The notes below the pieces were generated by a model. The model saw nothing but the letters and a program-made list of their open reading frames with translations. It searched no databases and was not told where the DNA came from. A DNA stretch of 64,000 bases from Candidatus Gagatemarchaeum stordalenia (GTDB lineage Archaea > Thermoproteota > Nitrososphaeria > Nitrososphaerales > Gagatemarchaeaceae), in NCBI GenBank assembly GCA_003164815.1, contig PLUF01000069.1, positions 1 through 64,000 on the forward strand, given 5' to 3'. Of this stretch, positions 24,820 to 34,351 are shown in pieces. The position numbers were made by a program, and so were the translations under genes. Each line of letters opens with the position of its first letter. The first letter of the stretch is position 1.

Positions 24820-25674
24820 ATGGCGAACCAACTGAGATTCGGACTGGCATCGATAAACTCAGGCTTCAACAGCTCCCCTGAAAGGATGGCCCGGCTCGCC
24901 CAGGCCGCTGAGAAGGCCGGCTTCGACTCCATCTGGGCGGGCGGCCACCCGTTCCTCTCCGAGAAGCAGACGCGCATGCCGCCCAGCCTGCGGATGCTCG
25001 ACCCGATCGTGGCGCTCACCTTCATCGCGGCTCACACGCAGACGATCCGGCTCGGGACCGGGATCCTCCTGCTTCCGCAGTTCAACCCGGTGATCGCGGC
25101 GAAGCAGCTAGCCAGCCTCGACGTCCTCTCCGAGGGGCGGCTGACCGTGGGCATCGGCGTCGGCTGGTCGGAGCACGAGTACGAGGTGCTGGGGATTCCC
25201 TACCACGACCGCGGAAGCCGGGCTGACGACTATCTGAAGGCGATGAAGGCCCTCTGGAGCCAGGACAAGCCGGTCTATCACGGAAAGTTCGTCTCCTTCG
25301 ACGGCCTGCAGGCGAACCCCCGGCCCGTACAGCAGCCGAACCCCCCAATCGTGATAGGCGGCCTCTCGGAGGAGGCGTACCGTCGGGCCGTGCGGCAGGG
25401 GAACGGATGGTTCGGCTTTGGGCTCGATGTGGAGGACACCAAGCGCGCCCTCGCGGGCTTGCGAGAAGCAGCGACCAGGCATTCGCGTCCTACCGAGCTG
25501 GGGGAGCTCGAGATTAGCGTAGCCCCTAGGGTGCCCGTCGACAAGGCGACCGCCCAGAAGTTCTCGGAACTCGGCGTCCACCGATTGAACCTTATGCCTC
25601 CGCAGGATGCGGACGAGAAAGTAGTGGAGGGATTCATCGAAACGGTGGGTGGCACGCTGATCGGCCAGGTGTGA
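24820..25674 (+). CDS. LLM-class F420-dependent oxidoreductase
   Basis: A 284-residue TIM-barrel enzyme of the luciferase-like monooxygenase class: RMARLAQAAEKAGFDSIWAG, TIRLGTGILLLPQFNPVIAA, LDVLSEGRLTVGIGVGWSEH and PNPPIVIGGLSEEAYRR. These are the standard F420-type blocks. Family members oxidise or reduce alcohols, ketones or imines with F420; the substrate is unknown. A TATA-like CTTATATC (24776-24783) lies about 40 bases upstream. It has relatives at 25797 and 34352. Confidence 0.85.
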   Translation: MANQLRFGLASINSGFNSSPERMARLAQAAEKAGFDSIWAGGHPFLSEKQTRMPPSLRMLDPIVALTFIAAHTQTIRLGTGILLLPQFNPVIAAKQLASLDVLSEGRLTVGIGVGWSEHEYEVLGIPYHDRGSRADDYLKAMKALWSQDKPVYHGKFVSFDGLQANPRPVQQPNPPIVIGGLSEEAYRRAVRQGNGWFGFGLDVEDTKRALAGLREAATRHSRPTELGELEISVAPRVPVDKATAQKFSELGVHRLNLMPPQDADEKVVEGFIETVGGTLIGQV

Positions 25675-25796
25675 AGTCGTCGACCAGTTTGAACGACAAG
25701 ACCGTCTCTGACATATAGAGGGGCATCAGCAATGCGGACGGGGCCGCGGTCGGGAATCAGAAGAGACCTGGCCCCTCTTTCCGCTAGCGTGGGGCT

Positions 25797-26729
25797 TCAG
25801 AATGTAGACATCACTTCTTTCGCGAACCGAGTTACCGTCTCCAGCTCGTTTCTAGGGTCGAATGAGAAGATCAGATAGTCTACGCCAATCTCCCTGAAAG
25901 CCTCGAGCTGCTGGCGTATCTGCTCGGCGTTCCCGTAGGTCATGAACTCCTTCATCCTCTCTGCCGGGACGCCCATCTGCCTGAACGTCTTCTCAATGCC
26001 CTCGCGGTCACCGATGAAGACCCTTCCCAGCTTCGACTTTACGATAGAATCGTAATCCCTCCCCACGTCCTTGCAGTGCCCGCGCAGGATGTCCAGCTTC
26101 GCCTTGACCGTGTCCACGGAGCCGAAGAGGTTGGTTGCGTCCCCGTACTTGGCGACCGTCTTCAGCGTCCTCTTCTCGCCGCTTCCCCCTATCAGGATCG
26201 GAGGGTGCGGCTTCTGTACCGGCTTGGGGTTGCAGTAGGCGCCGCGGAGCTGGTAGAACTTTCCATCGAAGGTGGCCTTGTCCTCCGTCCACATCCGGAG
26301 GACCACCTGGACGGCCTCGTCCATGCGCTGCAGCCTCTCCTTCGTCGAGGGAAACGGGATGCCGTAGGCGGACGCTTCCTCTTCATTCCACGCCGCCCCT
26401 ATACCCATGTAGAGCCTCCCCTTGCTCAGCACGTCCACCGTGGCGCCCATCTTCGCGAGCACGGAAGGATGCCTGTAGGTGTTCCCCGTCACCATGGTGC
26501 CCAGCTTGATCTTCGATGTCAGACCCGCAAGGACCGATATCGTCGCCCAGCCTTCGAGCATCGGCTCCTGCGGCGCCCCCACGTTCTGGATTTGGTGGAA
26601 GTGGTCCATCACCCAGAAGGAGTCGTAGCCGAGCTCCTCTCCCGTGACTGCGACCTTCCGCAGTGAATCCACGATTGCGGGACCGGACCCGTCGAACGAG
26701 TAGTTTGGGTGCTGGATGCCGAACTTCAT
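25797..26729 (-). CDS. LLM-class F420-dependent oxidoreductase
   Basis: The 310-residue protein starts MKFGIQHPNYSFDG and carries the blocks GYDSFWVMDHFHQI, KIKLGTMVTGNTYRHPSVLA, VDVLSKGRLYMGIGAAWNEE and PPILIGGSGEKRTLK. The fold and cofactor site are those of F420-dependent LLM enzymes; the substrate is unknown. It converges with the LLM gene at 24820 but the two are quite different in sequence, so this is not a tandem duplication. Confidence 0.87.
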   Translation of the reverse strand: MKFGIQHPNYSFDGSGPAIVDSLRKVAVTGEELGYDSFWVMDHFHQIQNVGAPQEPMLEGWATISVLAGLTSKIKLGTMVTGNTYRHPSVLAKMGATVDVLSKGRLYMGIGAAWNEEEASAYGIPFPSTKERLQRMDEAVQVVLRMWTEDKATFDGKFYQLRGAYCNPKPVQKPHPPILIGGSGEKRTLKTVAKYGDATNLFGSVDTVKAKLDILRGHCKDVGRDYDSIVKSKLGRVFIGDREGIEKTFRQMGVPAERMKEFMTYGNAEQIRQQLEAFREIGVDYLIFSFDPRNELETVTRFAKEVMSTF

Positions 26730-26783
26730 CTTGCCTTCGCTAGGGACGTGGTGCTATTGAGTGTTCTGCCTCATCAAGCGTCC

Positions 26784-28367
26784 CTAGGAGAGCCTGGACC
26801 TAGAAGGGTAGAAGCGGGGGATTAGACAGAGCTCGAAAGGTGCCAGTACCGCAGGAATCATGGAGGACAACGGGCTTGCCCGCATCATGGCTTGCGTCTG
26901 TGTCACCTCGTAGACCGCCACGACCGTCGTGGCGCTGTGATCGAGCTTTATCGTCCTGGTGGCGTCCGTGCTCCCGGTGTCGTTCCAGTAGGCGAACTTC
27001 ACGTTGCCGTACGCCGTGGTCATCTGGACCGTGTAGGACTCGCCGGCGAAGAGCACGAACGGGAGGAGGCTACCGCCGGTGTCCGACCCTGTGTACGGGG
27101 CGGTGGCACCCGGAGGGGTTACCGTCAGCCACATCCCGGGGGTGTGCTGGATGTAGTCCGTCGTGTTGGAGGTGGTGCCGATCTGGGTCCCGTTCGGGAA
27201 CTCCGCGATGATGTTGAGTGTGGCCGCCTGGAGCGGAGGGACGTATTCATAGATAGCATCGTAACTTACGGCCGTGTTGCCGGTCGAGTTGAAAGTGACC
27301 AGCTCGTACCTGTTCAGGTCTCCGCCGGAGAAGTCCCTGAAGTAGTAGTTCCCTGCCCAGTACGCGACGACCTGGTACTGCAGACCCGGCTCCAGGTTCG
27401 TGAAGGTCACCGGGGTGTAGCCGTTCGCTATGGCGTAACCGCCGACCCGGAGGTCGACGAGATATCCGCTGATCGCGGTCCCGTTGAGGGTCTTGCTATC
27501 GATCGTGATGCTGTACGGGGTCGACGGGGACGGCTGGGGAGTGGTCGTGAATACCGCCGTCAGCGAGACCTCTGACCCGGTGGCTACGACCGGTATGACC
27601 CTCGAGGAGAAGTCGTTGGACCACCGGTTGAAGTAGACGTTCTTCGAGTCGGAGACTGTCACGGTGTAGTCCTGGCCGCTCACTGTCTGGAAGATGACGG
27701 GTGTGTATCCGGTGGACACTTCAGCGCCGTTAAGCGCCAGCTCGGTGAACACGCCGATTACTGCGGTCCCGTTGGGGAACTGCGAAGCGACCGCTATCTC
27801 AGAGTAGCTCGGGCTCGAGGTGCTCTGCGTACTGGTCGACGCGCTCGATGTCGTGGATGTGGTGGTGCTGGTGGTGGTGCTGGTCGTGGATGCGCTGGTG
27901 CTCGTGGTTGAGCTCGTGCTTGTTGATGCGCTCGTAGAAGTGGTTGAAGAGGTCGAGGGGGTTGAAGTGCTCGTGGAGGTGCTGTCGGAGGTGCTTGTGG
28001 TCGTCGTCGGCGTGCTGGTGGAGCTTGTCGTAGATGTGGTGGTCGTGCTGGTGGCCGTGGATGTGCTGCTTGTCGGGCTGCTGGTAGTCGTGATGCTGGC
28101 GCTTGTGGTTGTGCTGGTTGTGGGTAGGGTTGACGCTGTCACACTCGAGCTCGAAGTCGTGTCCCCAGTCGTTGTGGAGGTTGTCGCCGTGCTCAACGCG
28201 CTCGTCGCGCTGGTGGTGCTGCCCGTGCCAGTTTCCTGGGTGGCCGAATGGTTCCCGGCAAACAGCGAATCGCCCACAAGCACGACCGAAGCCCCGCCCA
28301 CGACAAGGATCAGGATGACAATCCCGATTGCCAGGGAGATTCCGCGTGACCTGCGTGGGCGGTGCAT
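26784..28367 (-). CDS. Ser/Thr-rich surface protein with repeated beta domains
   Basis: From ATG 28367 (preceded by GGAG; a TTG at 28385 is less likely) the protein has an N-terminal membrane anchor (ISLAIGIVILILVVGGASVV), an almost pure Ser/Thr stalk of about 140 residues, then repeated domains of about 90 residues with the pattern YTP...F...GQ.Y.V....YFNRW...SR, similar to the domain in the gene at 47695. The stalk is built of TCG/ACG-type codons, so the DNA is nearly repetitive (about 27800-28210) and its antisense strand shows a spurious open frame. The protein probably projects a carbohydrate-coated stalk; the ligand is unknown. Confidence 0.72.
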   Translation of the reverse strand: MHRPRRSRGISLAIGIVILILVVGGASVVLVGDSLFAGNHSATQETGTGSTTSATSALSTATTSTTTGDTTSSSSVTASTLPTTSTTTSASITTTSSPTSSTSTATSTTTTSTTSSTSTPTTTTSTSDSTSTSTSTPSTSSTTSTSASTSTSSTTSTSASTTSTTTSTTTSTTSSASTSTQSTSSPSYSEIAVASQFPNGTAVIGVFTELALNGAEVSTGYTPVIFQTVSGQDYTVTVSDSKNVYFNRWSNDFSSRVIPVVATGSEVSLTAVFTTTPQPSPSTPYSITIDSKTLNGTAISGYLVDLRVGGYAIANGYTPVTFTNLEPGLQYQVVAYWAGNYYFRDFSGGDLNRYELVTFNSTGNTAVSYDAIYEYVPPLQAATLNIIAEFPNGTQIGTTSNTTDYIQHTPGMWLTVTPPGATAPYTGSDTGGSLLPFVLFAGESYTVQMTTAYGNVKFAYWNDTGSTDATRTIKLDHSATTVVAVYEVTQTQAMMRASPLSSMIPAVLAPFELCLIPRFYPSRSRLS

Positions 28368-28542
28368 AATGGTATCTCCTATCAAGCCGCTCGCAGGGTA
28401 AAATAGAGGACCTAACCTTCCAAAGGGAGAATGTTACAGTACTCTTCTACTCAACACTGGACTGAAGGGTGACAACGATCCAAGCGCATCAGGATTCTCG
28501 CAACGTGAATCGGCAGTTGCGCTGTATACATTTTGCCCTTTG

Positions 28543-28575
28543 CGGATATCCGAATACTCGGACATAACTATTAAT
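28543..28575 (+). promoter_or_regulatory. Palindrome and TATA of beta-propeller gene
   Basis: CGGATATCCG (28543-28552) is a perfect 10-bp palindrome. It is followed by the AT-rich CTATTAATC (about 28567-28575), 28-36 bases before the ATG at 28603. The palindrome lies just upstream of the TATA/BRE site, where an activator would bind. Confidence 0.45.
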
Positions 28576-28602
28576 CATGAACGGCGTTCAACAGCCCAAT
28601 GA

Positions 28603-30648
28603 ATGAAACCCACGCTCGAAGCGGTTTCGAGAAGGCAGGGAGCGGCCGACAGAACCCCCGTTCTCTTTGTAGCGATAGTTCTCGTGCTTGCGGCAGCGAT
28701 AGGGTTCGTTCCGGCGCTGACAGGCAGTAACACGCCGCCGTCCACGAGTTCCTCGTTCAACGCGCAATCCGGGCCGCTTCGCTCGTTCCAGAACTTCTCC
28801 CAGCTCCAGGACTTCATGGCAGCGAACGCGAAGAGCGCCCAGGAGTACGACGCCTACGGAGGGTCGTCATTCATAGGCGGCCCGGCGATGTTCGTCGGAG
28901 GCCTTGTCACCATGACCGACACAATTGCGTCGAGCGCGACCATGACCGTGGCAGGCGCTGCGACAGCCTTGCAGACAGCTGTCTCGTCGGTCTCCTCTCC
29001 CTCGTTCACCGGGACCAACGTCCAGGTCCAGGGCGTCGACGAGCCTGACATCGTCAAGACCGACGGCACACACCTCTTCGTAGCGAGCGCTAGCTCATCG
29101 TCGACAGGAGGCAACGCGATTACGATCATACAGGCCTATCCGCCCTCCTCCAATTCAGTCCTATCCACGGTGAGCCTCTCCGGTCAGGTCATCGGTATCG
29201 AGATAGCCCAGGGTCGCCTCATGGTCATCGACCAGGGGTACACGAACGGCACCACTGACATCGGGCTGCTACTCTACAACACCTCGAGCCTCTCGTCGCC
29301 TAAGCTCATCGGCAACGTGACCGTCGCAGGGACCTACGTCGCCGCACGCATGGCGCAGGGCTACCTCTACGCGGTCGTCCAGCAGCCCTCCTACAGCTTC
29401 AACAGCCAGGGGAACGCGACCGGAGTGATGCCGTATCTGACCGTGAACGGCCAGAGAGCGGCGCTGCCCCCGTCCTCCATCCTCTACACGCCGAACAACT
29501 CGCAGATAGGCGATTACACGATGATCCTCAGCGTCAGCATGGCCTCCGGCGCCGAGACGACGGTCTCGGTCCTTACGGGGCCTTCATCGACGGTCTACGT
29601 CTCGACCTCGAACATCTATGTCGTCTATTCCGACTACATGTTGTTCGCCAACGTCGATGACATCCCCGGGAACGTCTTCACCGGCGGAGTCCTCATCACC
29701 TCGCCCTCGGTCCAGCAGGACCAGAACAGCACCATCTTCCGTGCTTCTTACTCGTCGAACGGGATCGTCGTCGTTCAAGCGGTGGGGATGGTTCCCGGGT
29801 CCGTCCTGAACCAGTTCTCGATGGACGAGTACAACGGCTACTTCAGGGTCGCGACGAGCCGCCTCGCCACCATCGACGGGAACGCCACCGAGAGCGACGA
29901 CGTCTACGTCCTGAACCAGAACATGAGCCAGGTCTCGGCCCTCCGGAACATCGCGCCCGGGGAGAACCTCTATGCGGTAAGGTTCTCGGGCGACATGGGG
30001 TACGTGGTGACCTTCGAGCAGGTCGACCCGCTCTTCGCGATCTCCTTCGCGGACATCACCCACCCTGTCATCCTCAGCGCGCTGAAGGTGAACGGCTACT
30101 CGGACTACCTCCAGCCGCTCTTCGGCAGCTCGTACCTGCTCGGCGTGGGCAAGGACACCGTGGCCTCGTCGTCGGGAGACTTCGCCTACTACCTCGGGCT
30201 GAAGCTCTCGCTCTTCCACGTCGCGGCCAACGGGTCGTCTTCGGACGTCTCCGATTTCATGATCGGCGACCGCGGGACCGACTCGCCCGTCCTGACCGAC
30301 CACCTGGCGCTGACCTACGACCCCGCGAACAACATCACAGTGATCCCGGTCCTCCTCGCCCAGGTACCCGCGAGCGAGCAGTCCAGCGGCACTTCGCAGA
30401 GTCCGCCCCCCGAAGGGAACCCCGTGTGGCAGGGCGCCTACGTCTTCAGGGTCAACTCGACGGGATTCACACTCCTCGGGACGGTGACCCAGTACCCTGC
30501 GGGCCAGAACTACGGCGACTCTCCGAACGGCAACCTGCAGATAGACCGGTCCGTCATCATCGGGGACTACCTCTACACCATCTCGCAGAGCGAGGTTATG
30601 GTCAGCAGCCTGAGCTCCCTCGCCACGATTGCGACGGTGCCCCTGTAG
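28603..30648 (+). CDS. Secreted Beta_propel (PF09826-type) protein
   Basis: A 681-residue exported protein. A hydrophobic N-terminal segment (VLFVAIVLVLAAAIGFVPAL) is followed by the family signature VQGVDEPDIVKTDGTHLFVA (about 146-165), and long strands with an Ala/Ser/Gly-rich composition follow to the end (YGDSPNGNLQIDRSVIIGDY). These match the family of extracytoplasmic beta-propellers of archaea and bacteria. There is no C-terminal anchor, so it is held by the N-terminal segment or released. Function in the family is unknown. Confidence 0.83.
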   Translation: MKPTLEAVSRRQGAADRTPVLFVAIVLVLAAAIGFVPALTGSNTPPSTSSSFNAQSGPLRSFQNFSQLQDFMAANAKSAQEYDAYGGSSFIGGPAMFVGGLVTMTDTIASSATMTVAGAATALQTAVSSVSSPSFTGTNVQVQGVDEPDIVKTDGTHLFVASASSSSTGGNAITIIQAYPPSSNSVLSTVSLSGQVIGIEIAQGRLMVIDQGYTNGTTDIGLLLYNTSSLSSPKLIGNVTVAGTYVAARMAQGYLYAVVQQPSYSFNSQGNATGVMPYLTVNGQRAALPPSSILYTPNNSQIGDYTMILSVSMASGAETTVSVLTGPSSTVYVSTSNIYVVYSDYMLFANVDDIPGNVFTGGVLITSPSVQQDQNSTIFRASYSSNGIVVVQAVGMVPGSVLNQFSMDEYNGYFRVATSRLATIDGNATESDDVYVLNQNMSQVSALRNIAPGENLYAVRFSGDMGYVVTFEQVDPLFAISFADITHPVILSALKVNGYSDYLQPLFGSSYLLGVGKDTVASSSGDFAYYLGLKLSLFHVAANGSSSDVSDFMIGDRGTDSPVLTDHLALTYDPANNITVIPVLLAQVPASEQSSGTSQSPPPEGNPVWQGAYVFRVNSTGFTLLGTVTQYPAGQNYGDSPNGNLQIDRSVIIGDYLYTISQSEVMVSSLSSLATIATVPL

Positions 30649-30763
30649 GAGAGCTAACGCGCCCCGGCCATGCCCTGGAATTCAAGGGCCGAAGACCCCC
30701 GTGAGGACTTCAATGAAACTCGCCATGTTCCGGATTGGGCGCGCTGCTTCTTGGAGGATAGAC

Positions 30764-31627
30764 CTACAGGATTCCGTAAAGGTGCAGGAAGAGCAGCAGG
30801 ATTGCTGACGCCTCGGCGTAGGACGAGAGGATTCCCCTCGTCCTCATGGTCCTCCCACGCAGGCCGAACCGGTATACCCCCTCGATCGCAACAAGAAGTA
30901 TGACGAACCATAGGTAGAACTCGGAGACTGCCAGGGAGATGGCGGCTGCGATGGCTACCCCTACAACGAAGAAGGGCGGATCCTCCCCGATCGAACCTCG
31001 TCTGGAAACGCCTGCTGGAATCCTCGCGTTCTCGGCCTGCTGGACAACGTTCGCGACGAGAAGCAGGCCAACCAAAGAAATCATAGTGAAGGCGATGATC
31101 TCGAAGCTCGTGACGGTCCCGCTGAGGGCCGAATTCACGAGGAGGAACTGCGAATCAACTGTCAGGATCGAGACTGCCCTCGTGACTATGTGCCTCTCCT
31201 TCAGGTAGCGGAATGCGACCCCCTCCGAGACGAGGGCGACGGCCACGACCAGCACAGGGATCCAGGGCATCAGGTTCAACGCCAGACCCGCGGCGACGTA
31301 GACGAGCGCAACCGAGAGGATGACCAGGGCAGGTGCTCCCACCTTCTGGACCAGCATCACACGCAGGTTGGCCTTCCCCAGAGACCAGAATCTCAGGCCC
31401 ACGATGATCCTGTCGTAGACGAACAGGGTCGGCACGAGCACGATTATCAGACCGAACCCGTAGGAGTTGAACCCGGAAGACAGGAGCAATGCCCCCACTA
31501 TCATCATGAACCACGACACGATGAGCCCGTACTCTACGGGGAGGAACTTCACTCCGGTTGTCGGCCTCCGGAGCAGATACGCGAGAGATGACCGAACAAG
31601 GAGCAAGAGACGGGGTTCATCATTCAA
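30764..31627 (-). CDS. Polytopic membrane protein, unknown family
   Basis: The 287-residue protein has about eight hydrophobic segments (YGLIVSWFMMIVGALLLSSG, IIVLVPTLFVYDRIIVGL, LVILSVALVYVAAGLALNLM, WIPVLVVAVALVSEGVAF and others) with short loops and Arg-rich cytosolic turns. I recognise no family or functional motif. It stands alone between the propeller gene and a cyclase remnant. Confidence 0.6.
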   Translation of the reverse strand: MNDEPRLLLLVRSSLAYLLRRPTTGVKFLPVEYGLIVSWFMMIVGALLLSSGFNSYGFGLIIVLVPTLFVYDRIIVGLRFWSLGKANLRVMLVQKVGAPALVILSVALVYVAAGLALNLMPWIPVLVVAVALVSEGVAFRYLKERHIVTRAVSILTVDSQFLLVNSALSGTVTSFEIIAFTMISLVGLLLVANVVQQAENARIPAGVSRRGSIGEDPPFFVVGVAIAAAISLAVSEFYLWFVILLVAIEGVYRFGLRGRTMRTRGILSSYAEASAILLLFLHLYGIL

Positions 31628-31689
31628 GCACTCCGTTGAATTCCATGATCTCCTCTCTCGCTATCTTCATCGTCTCGCCCAGAAGAATT

Positions 31690-31971
31690 TCAGGATGGTC
31701 CTAGCTCGCTGTCAATCGCTGACCACCTGGGGTCAGAGCGATATCGGGCGAGATACGGGAACCCTTTCAGGTAGAGGAGGAATCCGTCTCCGACCGACTC
31801 GACATCCACATTGCCATGTTTCTGGAAAGCCACCTGAATGAAGGCTCTGTTCTCCTCCGGCATCTTGAGCGACCGCGCTTCGTACGGCGAGGTGAAACTG
31901 TAGTAACCGACGAGGCCCGTGAACATTATCGCCCCGAGCCTGCGTTCGCCAGCTGTCAAGAGGATTTGCAA
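31690..31971 (-). pseudogene. Class III nucleotide cyclase remnant
   Basis: The sequence RRLGAIMFTGLVGYYSFTSP, then KHGNVDVESVGDGFLLYLKG, matches the first 70 residues of class III adenylate/guanylate cyclase domains (R-L-A-A-I-M-F-T-D-x-V-G-Y, then G-D-x-F-L-x-x-F). The metal-binding Asp of F-T-D is Gly here, and the homology breaks off after YLKGF, about a third into the domain, without the second metal Asp or the purine-binding Lys/Asp. It is a dead stump. Confidence 0.6.
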
Positions 31972-32193
31972 CTCCCGATCTTCACCCGTGATAAACCCTC
32001 TGTACCTGAAGAAGGTCTCGACCCGTTTGAGGGACGAGGTGAGTCGAGCGGCCGCTTCCTTTCCATCGAGGAGTACTCGATACCGCCGTTACCGCAACTC
32101 GCCCACGACCTTCAGGGCATCGTCCCGCGGCCCTGAGCGGAGAAAGGAAGATAACGCATACCGCGTCGCATCCGCCCTCCGGAAGATATCCAA

Positions 32194-33528
32194 TTGGGGA
32201 GCACTCAGCCAGAGAGCGCAGTATCGACGAAGAATCGGAAGAGCTGGGTCTGGTCCGTCCTCCCGCTCAACGTCGGGGTCGGGGGATTCGGCACCATGGT
32301 CCCGCTCTACATCCTCTATCTCGGAGGGAACGTGGTCCAGGTCGCGCTCATCACGACGCTCTACAACGCCGTTCTAATTCCCGCCTCCATATTCTGGGGG
32401 CGGATGACCGACCGGCTGGAGAGGCGGCGCGTCTTCTTCGTGATCGCCTCCGCCGGGACGACGGCGATCTTCGCCGCGATGTTCCTGCTTCCCAACCTCA
32501 GCGACCTGGCCGCGCTCTACGGTGCCCTGGGGCTGGTCGTGACCGCCAACGCGGTCGCGGCGAACCTCCTCGTGATGGAGACCTCGGAGAAGAAGGACTG
32601 GGTCGCCTCCTACTCGACCCTCTACCTGATCGTCAATCTCGGGACGATCATTGGGGTTGCGGTCGGCGTCGTCTGGACGAGCACCCTGCCGCTCGGACCC
32701 TTCCTAGTCTTCTGCGCGGCGGCGACCTGCGCCTCTGTGGTGCTCTCCTATCGCTTGATCTCGGAACCTAAGCGGACAATGGAGACCGGTCACCTGTCGC
32801 CCAATCCAGCGGACATCCCGTCCAGGTTGTACCGCCATGCGGTCCTTCTCGCCCACCCAATTTCCGTCTCGAAGGGGACGGCCAGGGATGCCCTGCGTGT
32901 GCTGCGCGCGGCGCGCGCCGGAGCGATGACCGGCAGCTTCCTCCTCTTCTCTTCGGCCTTCCTTTTCACGACAGCGTCCGCGTTCTTCAACACCCCGTTC
33001 GTGCCCTTCCTGGTCCGCTCGGGCCTCGGCGACAACGAGGTCTTCGCGGTCGCGCTGATCAACACGGTCGCCGCGGTAGCGGTGTATCGCTGGATGGGGG
33101 GCTTCGCCAGGTGGCTGGGAGGTCCCAAGGGCGGCCTCTATTCCCTCGTCGCACGCACGATTCTCTGCCTCGTGCTTGCAGCCGCTGCACTGGCAGTCAG
33201 CGGATTCGCAATGTTCTTGCTTGCCATGGTCTTCTACGCCCTGATGGGTCTTACCTACGCAGTCTGGAACTCCTCGACCTCGGTGGTCCTTCTGTCCAGC
33301 CTTGGCCAGGCGCGCCAGGGCAGCATCATAGGACTCTACGCAGCCCTGGGGGCGCTCGGGACCGTCGCAGGCTCGCTGTTCACCGGCTACGTAGCCTACT
33401 ACCTGGGTTACGCGACTACCTTCACGGTGGCCGCGGCCCTCATGCTCCTCTCGTTCTTCGTGCTGAGGTCCGCTCTCAAGAGTCTGGGTCACACGACCGC
33501 TCGAAGCCCTCCCCAACCCCCAGATTAG
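32194..33528 (+). CDS. MFS transporter
   Basis: The 444-residue protein has about twelve membrane spans and the MFS loop 2-3 motif GRMTDRLERRRVFF (G-x-x-x-D-R-x-x-R-R). It resembles the drug/metabolite exporter branch. The start is TTG 32194 by frame; no strong promoter is visible. Its substrate cannot be inferred. It is not similar enough to the MFS gene at 42052 to be a recent copy. Confidence 0.82.
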   Translation: MGSTQPESAVSTKNRKSWVWSVLPLNVGVGGFGTMVPLYILYLGGNVVQVALITTLYNAVLIPASIFWGRMTDRLERRRVFFVIASAGTTAIFAAMFLLPNLSDLAALYGALGLVVTANAVAANLLVMETSEKKDWVASYSTLYLIVNLGTIIGVAVGVVWTSTLPLGPFLVFCAAATCASVVLSYRLISEPKRTMETGHLSPNPADIPSRLYRHAVLLAHPISVSKGTARDALRVLRAARAGAMTGSFLLFSSAFLFTTASAFFNTPFVPFLVRSGLGDNEVFAVALINTVAAVAVYRWMGGFARWLGGPKGGLYSLVARTILCLVLAAAALAVSGFAMFLLAMVFYALMGLTYAVWNSSTSVVLLSSLGQARQGSIIGLYAALGALGTVAGSLFTGYVAYYLGYATTFTVAAALMLLSFFVLRSALKSLGHTTARSPPQPPD

Positions 33529-33663
33529 CATCATGTGTTCCTCCGGAGTGCCGCAGCGGTCGTCGCAGTCTTGGGCAACCAAACCACACCATATGTTATA
33601 CCCATTTCCCGTATGATTGGTTTATGATGCTGTAGTCGAGGGCCGCGCTTGGAAGTCGAGAAG

Positions 33664-34230
33664 ATGTCAACCATGCAAGAGTCTAAGTTTGAACCAGCTC
33701 CCCTGAAGGTCGGAGATTACAAGCGAACTAATGGCGAGAATCGTCCCAATGCAGGGAGTCGACTCTCCGCACAGGGAGGATTGAGCGCAGCGGGCGATCT
33801 GGTGCTTCCGTTGGATGGCAGGACCGATTTTGAGGGGGCCCTGGAGCACTCCATCAAGCTGGCGAAGACCTACGGCGCCAGGATAGTCCTGATGTACGTC
33901 GCCAGCGGGAGGGCCGTGCCTGAAGGATACGCGGCGTACGCGAAGGTAGAGAAGATCCGCGACTTCGGCTCGTCGTACTACAACTCGCTTGGAGCCAGCA
34001 CGATCGCGAGTCTGAGACGCCGGGTGGAAGGGGAAGGCGTGGAGTGCACCGGCCATGTCTTCCTGGGGAGCCTCGAGGACGCGATAAAGGCCAGCCAGCG
34101 GGACTCCCGGGTCCTCATGCTGGTGTTGACTCTTCCAAAGAAGTCGTCACGATTCAAGATAGGTAAAGTCAGCCTCAGGCTGAGCGCGCTCTCCGGCCTG
34201 GGTGTGCCGGTGGTGCTCGTGCCGGCCTAG
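33664..34230 (+). CDS. Universal stress protein (UspA) family
   Basis: The protein has a disordered N-terminal part of about 40 residues, then a Usp-like Rossmann domain: DLVLPLDGRTDFEGALEHSI, KLAKTYGARIVLMYVA, EDAIKASQRDSRVLMLVLTL and a final GVPVVLVPA. The ATP-binding G-x2-G-x9-G-S/T of ATP-type members is not evident, so it is likely the non-ATP type. I choose ATG 33664; a TTG at 33649 is possible. Stand-alone gene. Confidence 0.65.
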   Translation: MSTMQESKFEPAPLKVGDYKRTNGENRPNAGSRLSAQGGLSAAGDLVLPLDGRTDFEGALEHSIKLAKTYGARIVLMYVASGRAVPEGYAAYAKVEKIRDFGSSYYNSLGASTIASLRRRVEGEGVECTGHVFLGSLEDAIKASQRDSRVLMLVLTLPKKSSRFKIGKVSLRLSALSGLGVPVVLVPA

Positions 34231-34351
34231 CAGACCCGTTCACCACAGGGGGGGCATCGGTGCCGACCGCCAAACTACATATTGAGGATGCTCCTGCGCG
34301 AATCGGGTAGGAATCAGTAAAGTAGCCATGCCCCAGAGGGTCGCGTATACC

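Noticed and set aside
27820-28401. Plus-strand Val/Leu-rich frame of 193 codons
   Set aside because: It is the antisense of the Ser/Thr stalk; Ser/Thr codons read backwards give Val/Leu/Asp.
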